Source of the DNA: Bog-756 sp963699345
GTDB lineage: Bacteria; Actinomycetota; Acidimicrobiia; Acidimicrobiales; RAAP-2
NCBI GenBank assembly: GCA_963699345.1
Contig: CAVOTL010000007.1
Span: 1 to 64,000 of the forward strand
Length of the DNA: 64,000 nt
Reading direction: 5' to 3'
In this document: positions 19,437-25,993 of the stretch, piece after piece
Layout of the letters: every line of letters starts with the position of its first letter
Position numbering within the stretch: position 1 is the first letter of the stretch
The notes under the pieces: generated by a model
The model's input: only the letters and a program-made list of their open reading frames with translations
What the model was told of the DNA's origin: nothing
The model's database searches: none
Translations under genes and position numbers: made by a program

Positions 19437-21923
19437 ATGAAGGCAGTGATCATGGCGGGCGGCGAGGGTACGAGGCTCCGGCCGCTCACCTCCAACCAGC
19501 CGAAGCCGATGCTCCCGATGGTGAACATCCCGATGATGGAACACGTCGTCAACCTGCTGCGGACGCACGGGTTCGAGGACATCGTGGTGACGGTGGCGTT
19601 CATGGCCAACGCCATCCGCACCTACTTCGGTGACGGCTCCGAGTTCGGCGTGCGCATGGTCTACGCCACCGAGTCGACCCCGCTCGGCACCGCCGGCTCG
19701 GTGCGCAACGCCAAGGACGAGCTCGACGAGCGCTTCCTCGTCATCAGCGGCGACGTCCTGACCGACATCGACCTCGGCGCCGTGGTCGACTTCCACGCCG
19801 CCCACGGGGGGATCGCCACCCTCGCCCTGAAAGCGGTCGAGAACCCGCTCGAGTTCGGCATCGTCATCACCGACGAGGACGGGGCCATCGACCGCTTCCT
19901 GGAGAAGCCGGGCTGGGGTCAGGTCTTCAGCGACACCATCAACACCGGGATCTACGTCCTCGAGCCGGAGATCTTCGACTACATCCCCGAAGGGGAGGTC
20001 GTGGACTTCTCGGGGGAGTCGTTCCCGGCCGCGCTGGCGGACGGCAAGGGCCTGTACGGGTACGTGGCGGACGGGTACTGGGAGGACGTGGGCACCCTCG
20101 AGGCGTACCTCAGCTCCCACCAGGACATCTTGGAGGGGAAGGTCCAGGTCGACATCGAGGGGTTTCCGCTGCGGCCGGGCATCTGGGTCGGCAAGGGGGC
20201 CGAGATCGATCCCAGCGTCGAGCTGGTCGGCCCCGCCGTCATCGGGGACAACTGCGTGGTCGGCCCGGGCGCCCGACTCGGTGCCTTCTGCACCCTCGGT
20301 CGTCACGTCCGAATCGGAGAGAACGCCGAGGTCGAACGGTCGGTGGTCCACGACAACACGTACCTGGGCTCGGGCGTCCGCATCGAGGGGAGTGTCCTCG
20401 GGCGGGGTTCGGACCTCCGCCAGGGCGTGCGCTGCGAGGAGGGGGTGGTCCTGGGCGACGAGTGCTTCGTCGGCGCCCACGCCGAGATCAGCGCCGGCGT
20501 CAAGGTCTACCCCTTCAAGACCGTGGAGGCCGGCGCCGTCGTCAACTCGTCGATCGTGTGGGAATCCCGTGGGGCCCGCTCGCTGTTCGGTCGGGACGGG
20601 GTCCGGGGCCTGGCCAACGTGGACATCAGCCCCGAGCTCGCCGTGCGGCTCTCCATGGCCTGGGCGTCGACCCTGGAGAAGGGGGCGACGGTCACCAGCT
20701 CCCGCGACACCAGTCGGGCCGCCCGTGTGCTGAAGCGGGCGATCATGGTCGGCTGCAACGCCGCCGGCGTCAACGTGGACGACCTGGAGGCGGCCACGGT
20801 GCCGGTCACGCGTTTCCAGGTCACCTCCTCCACCAGCACGGCGGGGGTGTCGGTCCGCCTCGATCCCCACGACCCGCAGTCGGTCGTGCTGCGCTTCTTC
20901 GACAAGGACGGGATCGACGTCGACGAGACGACCCAGCGCAAGATCGAGCGCCTCTACCACCGCGAGGACTTCCGTCGGGTGCTGGCCCGGGAGATCGGCG
21001 ACATCGGGTTCCCCCCCCGGACGCTGGAGCACTACACCCAGGCCCTCATCGACTCGGTCGACCTGTCGTCGGCCCGGTCGGCCGGCCTCAAGCTGGTGCT
21101 CGACTACTCCTACGGGACGTCCAGTTTCGTGATGCCGAACCTGTTGGCCAAGCTGGACGCCGACGTCCTGGTGGTCAACCCCTTCGCCAACACCGCCCAG
21201 GCCGTCGCCTTCGACCGGGCCGCGTCGGCCGCCCGGGTGTCCGAGCTGGTACGGGCGTCGGGCGCCCACCTCGGGGCCGTCCTCGACCCCGGCGGCGAGT
21301 TCGTCGACATCGTCGACGACACCGGGCACATGCTCAGCCACGACGAGGCGCTGCTGGTGCTCGTGACCCTCGTCACCGAGTCGGTCCCCGGGGCCCGGAT
21401 CGCCCTGCCGGTGGCGGCCAGTGGCGCCGCCGAGAAGATCTGCCGGGACAACGGGGCCGAGATCGTCTGGACCAAGCTGTCGGCCTCCCACCTCATGGAT
21501 GTCGCCCGCTCCGAGAAGGTCACCCTGGCCGCCAGCCAGTCGGGCGGGTTCATCTTCCCGTCCTTCCTCCCGGCGTTCGACGGGGCGGCCACCCTCCTCA
21601 ACCTCATGTCCCTGCTGACCACCTCCGGCCGGAGCCTGTCGGAGGTGGTCGCCCTGATGCCGCCCGTGCGCATCGCCCACCAGGCCGTCCACACGCCGTG
21701 GGACCAGAAGGGGATGCTCATGCGCACCCTGGTCGAGCGGTCTCAGGGCCGTGAGCTGGTGCTGGTCGACGGGGTGAAGGTCATCGAGGACGACGGGTGG
21801 GCGTTGGTGCTGCCCGATCCCGAGGAGCCGCTCACCCATGTGTGGGCCGAAGCCCCCAGTGCGTCCCGGGCGGAGTCGCGGGCGGCGGAGTACGCCACCC
21901 GGCTCCAACAGCTCCTCCACTGA
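19437..21923 (+). CDS. Mannose-1-phosphate guanylyltransferase-like protein fused to a degenerate phosphomannomutase domain
   Basis: 828 aa in three parts. Residues 1-235 are an NTP-transferase domain with GGEGTRLRPLT, QPKPMLP and the metal-binding GDVLTDID, so sugar-nucleotide synthesis from a sugar 1-phosphate is plausible. Residues 250-375 are left-handed beta-helix repeats. Residues 383-828 follow the phosphohexomutase fold (RSLFGRDGVRG, PRTLEHYTQALI). The mutase part has lost its active sites: the phosphoserine loop TASHNP reads RLDPHDP (474-480), and the metal loop DGDGDR is replaced by LDPGGEFVDIVDD (616-628). The sugar loop survives in part as ASQSGGFIFPS. The third part is therefore probably regulatory or structural. 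The start ATG follows a conserved N-terminus. Confidence 0.88.
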   Translation: MKAVIMAGGEGTRLRPLTSNQPKPMLPMVNIPMMEHVVNLLRTHGFEDIVVTVAFMANAIRTYFGDGSEFGVRMVYATESTPLGTAGSVRNAKDELDERFLVISGDVLTDIDLGAVVDFHAAHGGIATLALKAVENPLEFGIVITDEDGAIDRFLEKPGWGQVFSDTINTGIYVLEPEIFDYIPEGEVVDFSGESFPAALADGKGLYGYVADGYWEDVGTLEAYLSSHQDILEGKVQVDIEGFPLRPGIWVGKGAEIDPSVELVGPAVIGDNCVVGPGARLGAFCTLGRHVRIGENAEVERSVVHDNTYLGSGVRIEGSVLGRGSDLRQGVRCEEGVVLGDECFVGAHAEISAGVKVYPFKTVEAGAVVNSSIVWESRGARSLFGRDGVRGLANVDISPELAVRLSMAWASTLEKGATVTSSRDTSRAARVLKRAIMVGCNAAGVNVDDLEAATVPVTRFQVTSSTSTAGVSVRLDPHDPQSVVLRFFDKDGIDVDETTQRKIERLYHREDFRRVLAREIGDIGFPPRTLEHYTQALIDSVDLSSARSAGLKLVLDYSYGTSSFVMPNLLAKLDADVLVVNPFANTAQAVAFDRAASAARVSELVRASGAHLGAVLDPGGEFVDIVDDTGHMLSHDEALLVLVTLVTESVPGARIALPVAASGAAEKICRDNGAEIVWTKLSASHLMDVARSEKVTLAASQSGGFIFPSFLPAFDGAATLLNLMSLLTTSGRSLSEVVALMPPVRIAHQAVHTPWDQKGMLMRTLVERSQGRELVLVDGVKVIEDDGWALVLPDPEEPLTHVWAEAPSASRAESRAAEYATRLQQLLH

Positions 21924-21977
21924 CCGAGGGGGACGTCGCGGACGCCGGGGCACCAGGCGCCCCCGGCGGGTGTCGGG

Positions 21978-21983
21978 TAGGGT
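21978..21983 (+). promoter_or_regulatory. -10 box (TAGGGT), leaderless start of gcvH
   Basis: TAGGGT ends 8 nt before the ATG at 21992. There is no ribosome binding site between them. Confidence 0.5.
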
Positions 21984-21991
21984 CCGGGGCC

Positions 21992-22372
21992 ATGAACGTG
22001 CCCGACGATCTGCGCTATTCGAGTGACCACGAGTGGGCCCGGACCACGGGCGACCGGGTGCGGGTGGGGATCACCGACTACGCCCAGGACGCCCTCGGCG
22101 ACGTCGTGTTCGTGGACCTGCCGACGCCGGGATCGACCGTGGAGACGGGCGGCATGATCGGTGAGGTCGAGTCCACCAAGTCCGTCTCGGAGATCTACGC
22201 CCCCCTGGCCGGCGAGGTGGTGGCCGTCAACACGGCGCTGACCGACGCGCCCGAACAGCTCAACGCCGATCCGTACGGCGAGGGTTGGATCTGCGAGATC
22301 GCCCCGAGCGACCCCACCGCGGTGGACGCGCTGCTCGACGCGACCGGCTACCGGCAGCTCACAGAAGATTGA
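21992..22372 (+). CDS. gcvH: Glycine cleavage system H protein
   Basis: 126 aa, normal length. It is the lipoyl carrier that shuttles the aminomethyl group between the P, T and L proteins. The lipoylation motif GEVESTKSVSEIYAP is present with Lys63 as the modified residue, and the N-terminal RYSSDHEWAR and C-terminal GEGWICEI blocks are intact. No gcvP or gcvT lies in the window. The isolated gcvH within the FHA/MerR/DUF151 block matches the mycobacterial gene order, so it is a conserved neighbourhood rather than a gcv operon. Confidence 0.96.
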   Translation: MNVPDDLRYSSDHEWARTTGDRVRVGITDYAQDALGDVVFVDLPTPGSTVETGGMIGEVESTKSVSEIYAPLAGEVVAVNTALTDAPEQLNADPYGEGWICEIAPSDPTAVDALLDATGYRQLTED

Positions 22373-22418
22373 GTCCGATCACGGCGGTGCCGCCCGGGAG
22401 CGCTTCGTTCGGAGCGGC

Positions 22419-22424
22419 TACGTT
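22419..22424 (+). promoter_or_regulatory. -10 box (TACGTT), leaderless start of the FHA gene
   Basis: TACGTT ends 7 nt before the GTG at 22432, supporting that start and an unled transcript for the FHA gene. Confidence 0.55.
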
Positions 22425-22431
22425 GGATGGC

Positions 22432-22908
22432 GTGTTCTGTCACCAGTGCGGCCACCGCAATCCCGAGGGCGTGAACTTCTGCTCGTCCTGCGGCGCGTCG
22501 ATGGTCACGTCGGCTCCCGACACCTCGGTCTCGGTCAGTCCGGTCGAGGACCTCGGCGAGCCGTCGGAGGCCGGCGCCCCGGTCGGACAGCAGCTCGAAC
22601 TCCCCCGGGGTGTGGGACTGCTGGTCGTGCGCCGGGGCACCGACGAGGGCGCCCGGTTCCCCCTGGAGGAGCGCGAGGTCACCGTCGGACGCCACCCCGA
22701 CTCCGACGTGTTCCTCGACGACATCACCGTCTCGCGCAAGCACGCCGTGTTCCTGACCGAGGGCCAGGTGACCCGGGTGCGGGACGCCGGGTCGCTGAAC
22801 GGCACGTACGTCAACCGGAACCGCATCGACGAGACCTCCCTGGTGAGTGGCGACGAGGTCCAGATCGGCAAGTTCAAGCTCGTCTACCTGCGGGGGCCGG
22901 CCGAGTGA
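22432..22908 (+). CDS. garA: Zinc-ribbon plus FHA domain protein, GarA/OdhI-like
   Basis: 158 aa. Residues 1-22 form a zinc ribbon with two CxxC pairs (FCHQCGHRNPEGVNFCSSCG). Residues 66-155 are an FHA domain with the phosphothreonine-binding GR (VTVGRHPDSDVFL), SRKHA and SLNGTYVN motifs. In mycobacteria and corynebacteria the protein at this locus (GarA/OdhI) inhibits 2-oxoglutarate dehydrogenase and tunes glutamate enzymes, controlled by Ser/Thr kinase phosphorylation of an N-terminal ETTS motif. Here that motif is absent and a zinc ribbon takes its place. It overlaps the MerR gene by 4 nt (GTGA). The orthology is inferred from locus and domain. Confidence 0.85.
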   Translation: MFCHQCGHRNPEGVNFCSSCGASMVTSAPDTSVSVSPVEDLGEPSEAGAPVGQQLELPRGVGLLVVRRGTDEGARFPLEEREVTVGRHPDSDVFLDDITVSRKHAVFLTEGQVTRVRDAGSLNGTYVNRNRIDETSLVSGDEVQIGKFKLVYLRGPAE

Positions 22909-24182
22909 GTTCCCGCTCGTACCTGTCCATCGGCGACGTCCTGACCCTGCTCCGCCAGGAGTTCCCCGACGTGACCATCTCGAAGATCCGCTTCCTGGAG
23001 AGCCAGGGGCTGGTCAACCCCGAACGCACCCCCTCGGGCTACCGCAAGTTCTACGAGCACGACGTCGAGCGGCTCCGGTGGGTGCTCCGCCAGCAGCGGG
23101 AGCACTTCCTGCCCCTGAAGGTGATCAAGGACCGCCTCGACGGGGACAACGGAACCGGTGCGGACGCGGCCGTCGCTGAGGCCGGGGCCGCCGCCTCGGG
23201 GGATGACGCCGTCGCCGCCGAGGTCGGTCCCGCCCGAGCCGATGCCACCACGGCCGGTGCCAGCCCGTCCGACGCCGGCACGACCGGGGCCGACGACCGC
23301 GCCCCGGTGGACGCCGCGGCCGCCGATGCGTCCCCCCCCGTGGAGGCGACCGTCGCCCCCCGTCCCTCCGTCTCCCCGACGGAGCCGACGGTGATGGCAC
23401 CCACCGGGGGAGCGCCACGTCTGGTGGCGGTGCCCGATCCGGTGGTCTCCGAACCCGAAGCGGCCGCTCGACCGGGCCTGGAGCCTCCCACCCGACGCCG
23501 GGCCCCGGCCCGGGCCACCGTCGGGGCGACCGCCGCCACCGCACCCGGCCCGTCCGCGTCCGCCTCCGGACGGACGCACCGCCCGACGGCCGCCACCGGC
23601 GGCGACGTGACGGTGGGCAACGGGCGCGGCAACGGGTCGACGGAGCGGACCGAGACCACGTCGTCCGCCGCCAAGCCGCCCCGGGCCGCCAGGCCGACGC
23701 CTCCCACCCCCGCGGTCCCCTCCGCACCGGCGAGCCCGACGGCCGGCGCACGGGGAGGGTCCGACGACCGGGGTCCGACGGTGTCGCTGGGCTCGCCGGG
23801 CGGCGCGTCGCTGTCGATGGAGGATCTCTGCTCGTCCAGTGGCCTGTCGGTCGAGGACGTGGTCCAGTTGCAGGAGTACGGGCTGCTGTCGGCCAGTGTG
23901 ACCGCCGGCGTGGAGTTCTTCGACGAGGACGCGCTGACCGTCGCCAACCTGGCCGCCGAGTTCGCCTCCTTCGGGATCGAGGCCCGCCACCTGCGCCTGT
24001 ACAAGAACGCCGCCGACCGCGAGGCCGGCTTCATCGAGCAGGTCGTCATTCCCATGGTCCGGCAGCGCAATCCCGAGGCACGGGCCCGGGCCACCCAGAC
24101 CGCTGAGGACCTGGCTCGGCTGGGCCAGCGCCTGCGCGGATCGCTGCTGCGGGTCGCACTGCGGGACATCCTCGCTCCCTGA
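22905..24182 (+). CDS. MerR-family regulator, FtsR-like, with long disordered insert
   Basis: 425 aa from the GTG that overlaps the FHA stop. Residues 5-85 are a MerR winged helix-turn-helix (YLSIGDVLTLLRQEFPDVTI, RFLESQGLVNPERTPSGYRKF). Residues from about 88 to 290 are a low-complexity Ala/Pro/Thr/Gly linker. The C-terminal 130 residues form the second conserved domain (LSMEDLCSSSGLSVEDVVQL, EFASFGIEARHLRLYKNAADRE). The same two ends make up Rv1828 and corynebacterial FtsR, which activates ftsZ; those proteins are about 250 aa, so the linker of about 200 residues is an addition. DNA-binding control of cell division genes is inferred by orthology. Confidence 0.85.
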   Translation: MSSRSYLSIGDVLTLLRQEFPDVTISKIRFLESQGLVNPERTPSGYRKFYEHDVERLRWVLRQQREHFLPLKVIKDRLDGDNGTGADAAVAEAGAAASGDDAVAAEVGPARADATTAGASPSDAGTTGADDRAPVDAAAADASPPVEATVAPRPSVSPTEPTVMAPTGGAPRLVAVPDPVVSEPEAAARPGLEPPTRRRAPARATVGATAATAPGPSASASGRTHRPTAATGGDVTVGNGRGNGSTERTETTSSAAKPPRAARPTPPTPAVPSAPASPTAGARGGSDDRGPTVSLGSPGGASLSMEDLCSSSGLSVEDVVQLQEYGLLSASVTAGVEFFDEDALTVANLAAEFASFGIEARHLRLYKNAADREAGFIEQVVIPMVRQRNPEARARATQTAEDLARLGQRLRGSLLRVALRDILAP

Positions 24183-24233
24183 GCCGGGGTGCGGCGGGCG
24201 ATCGCGCGCGTCGCACGGTGGAGCGGCGACGAG

Positions 24234-24239
24234 TAGGTT
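24234..24239 (+). promoter_or_regulatory. -10 box (TAGGTT), leaderless start of the DUF151 gene
   Basis: TAGGTT ends 6 nt before the ATG at 24246, with no ribosome binding site in between. Confidence 0.55.
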
Positions 24240-24245
24240 TGGGGC

Positions 24246-24776
24246 ATGGTCGAAGTACGGCTCCGTGCGGTTCGGGTGGACCTCCAGTCGAACACGCCGG
24301 TCCTGCTGCTCCAGGAGTCCGAGGGTCTGGGCCGGACCCTGCCGATCTTCATCGGGGCCCCCGAGGCCACCGCCATCGCGTTCGCCCTCCAGGGCATGGA
24401 CACCCCGCGACCGATGACCCACGATCTCATCCGCGACCTGCTCGAGGCGCTCGACGCCGAGGTGCTGCGGGTGGTCGTCACCGAACTGCGCTCCAGCACG
24501 TACTACGCCGAGATCGTCCTGGGTCACGGCGGAGGCGAGGTCCCGGTGTCGTCCCGCCCGTCGGACGCCGTCGCCGTGGCCGTGCGTACCGGCGCCCCCC
24601 TGTTCGTGGCCGACGATCTGATGGACGCGGAAGGGATCATGCTCGCCGTCGACGAGGACGAGGACGAGGAGGCCGACGAGGACGCCCCGGCCGAGGAGGT
24701 GGGCAACCCCGAGGAGATCGTCGGGGAGTTCCGCAGCTTCCTCGACAGCATCCGTCCGGAGGACTTCTCCTCCTAG
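24246..24776 (+). CDS. DUF151 (bifunctional nuclease) family protein
   Basis: 176 aa. The DUF151/BFN domain covers residues 1-135 (NTPVLLLQESEGLGRTLPIFIGAPEATAIAFALQG split across the core, then SSTYYAEIVL and SSRPSDAVAVAVRTGAPLFVADDLM). The C-terminal tail is highly acidic (EDEDEEADEDAPAEEV) and ends in a short helix. Family members have been called bifunctional nucleases, and the structure of a bacterial relative is known, but the biological role is unclear. Its position after the MerR gene is conserved in actinobacteria (Rv1829 next to Rv1828). It closes the plus-strand block and is convergent with the reductase gene. Confidence 0.9.
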   Translation: MVEVRLRAVRVDLQSNTPVLLLQESEGLGRTLPIFIGAPEATAIAFALQGMDTPRPMTHDLIRDLLEALDAEVLRVVVTELRSSTYYAEIVLGHGGGEVPVSSRPSDAVAVAVRTGAPLFVADDLMDAEGIMLAVDEDEDEEADEDAPAEEVGNPEEIVGEFRSFLDSIRPEDFSS

Positions 24777-24844
24777 CGGCGTCGGTCACCCCGCCGGGCG
24801 GCGGACGCCGCCGGCCCCGCCTCGAACGATCGCCCGCCGACCGG

Positions 24845-25900
24845 TCAGTCGTGCGGGCGGACCAACAGGCGGCCGCGCACCCTCCCGGCGAGGATCGTCT
24901 CCTGGGCGGCGGCCACGTCGTCGAGGCCGATCTCACCGTCGACCAGCGAGTCGATCACCGGGCCCGGCACCCAGGTGGCGAGATCCCGCCAGACGGTGCG
25001 TCGCTCGTCGATGGGGGTCTGCACGCTGTCGACGCCGAGCAGGGCGGCGCTGCGCACGATGAACGGGTAGACCGTGGTCTCGAGTCCCGTGCCACCGGTC
25101 AGGCCGCTGGCGGCCACGGCGGCGCCGTAGCGGAGCGTGCGCACCACGGCGGCCAGGGTGGCACCCCCCACACAGTCCACCGCCCCGGCCCAGCGCTCGG
25201 GACCGAGGGTCCGCTCGGGGTCCACCACGAGATCGTCGCGTCCGATGACCTCGGCCGCGCCCAGGCCGACGAGGTACTCCGCCTCGGCCGGGCGACCCGT
25301 GCTCGCCACCACCTCGTAGCCCCTGGCCGCGGCCAGGGCCACGGACATGCCCCCGACCCCGCCCGAGGCCCCGGTGACCAACAGGGGCCCGGTCCCGGGC
25401 CGCAGGCCGTGGTGCTCGAGCCGGCGGAGCGACAGCGCGGCGGTGAAGCCGGCCGTGCCGAGGACGGCGGCCCGCCGGGGCGTCAGGCCCTCGGGCAGGG
25501 GGACCACCCACTCCGCCGGCACGCGGGCGTAGCGGGCGAAGCCACCGTGGCGGGCCACGCCGAGGTCGTAACCGTGGCAGATGACGGGGGCGCCCACGGC
25601 GACGCCGGCGCTGTCCGAGGCCACCACGGTCCCCACCAGGTCGACACCGGGGACCAGGGGGGAGATCCGCGCCACCCGGTTGCCGGGGCGGGACACCATC
25701 CCGTCCTTGTAGTTGACGGCCGACCACTCCACGGCCACCAGGACCTCGCCCGGGGGGAGGTCCTCGAGGGAGAGCCGACCCACACCGGCGTCGACCCGGC
25801 CGTCGACGGCGGTGACCAGGAAGGCGGGAAAGGGTCCGGTGGGTGGTCCGGGCGGGGGTCCGGCGCCGGGGGCGGGGGGAGACAGGGGGTCGGGGTCCAT
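24845..25900 (-). CDS. acuI: MDR-family quinone oxidoreductase / acryloyl-CoA reductase (AcuI/YhdH)
   Basis: 351 aa from the ATG at 25900, chosen because a -10 box lies 7 nt upstream. It is a zinc-free medium-chain reductase: FPAFLVTAVDG and WSAVNYKDGMVSRPG near the N-terminus are typical of the YhdH/AcuI group, GVDLVGTVVASD follows, and the NADPH-binding LLVTGASGGVGGMSVALAAARGYEV is near 160-185. Such enzymes reduce acryloyl-CoA to propionyl-CoA or act on other electrophilic enones. It has a Pro-rich N-terminal extension of about 20 residues. It diverges from the membrane glycosyltransferase-like gene through a shared 85-nt gap. Confidence 0.88.
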   Translation of the reverse strand: MDPDPLSPPAPGAGPPPGPPTGPFPAFLVTAVDGRVDAGVGRLSLEDLPPGEVLVAVEWSAVNYKDGMVSRPGNRVARISPLVPGVDLVGTVVASDSAGVAVGAPVICHGYDLGVARHGGFARYARVPAEWVVPLPEGLTPRRAAVLGTAGFTAALSLRRLEHHGLRPGTGPLLVTGASGGVGGMSVALAAARGYEVVASTGRPAEAEYLVGLGAAEVIGRDDLVVDPERTLGPERWAGAVDCVGGATLAAVVRTLRYGAAVAASGLTGGTGLETTVYPFIVRSAALLGVDSVQTPIDERRTVWRDLATWVPGPVIDSLVDGEIGLDDVAAAQETILAGRVRGRLLVRPHD

Positions 25901-25907
25901 TGCAGGT

Positions 25908-25913
25908 ACCGTA
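25908..25913 (-). promoter_or_regulatory. -10 box (TACGGT), leaderless start of the reductase gene
   Basis: On the minus strand TACGGT ends 7 nt before the ATG at 25900. It lies in the near-palindrome GGTACCGTAC, so a rightward -10 (TACCGT, 25907-25912) overlaps it. Confidence 0.5.
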
Positions 25914-25921
25914 CAGATTCC

Positions 25922-25993
25922 ATGACGAGTGAGGACGCAGCCGCCGCCGGCCCGCCCGGCCCGGCGGTGCCGGACGGAGGCACCCGTGTCTGA
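25922..25993 (+). CDS. Possible 23-codon leader ORF
   Basis: ATG at 25922 gives MTSEDAAAAGPPGPAVPDGG then TRV and stops at 25993, inside the following gene, whose GTG start is at 25986. A rightward -10-like TACCGT lies 9 nt before the ATG. If translated, its end would bring ribosomes onto the GGAGG and GTG of the membrane protein. The peptide has no recognised family, and it may be only an untranslated leader. Confidence 0.25.
   Translation: MTSEDAAAAGPPGPAVPDGGTRV

Noticed and set aside
19263..21953. A minus-strand open frame of about 900 codons opposite the guanylyltransferase gene
   Set aside because: It is antisense to a gene with clear motifs and good start context. The composition is typical of GC-driven shadow frames.
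24777..24844. Terminator between DUF151 and the reductase gene
   Set aside because: GGCGGC and GCCGCC segments can pair, but the stem is short and such pairs are common by chance at this GC content.
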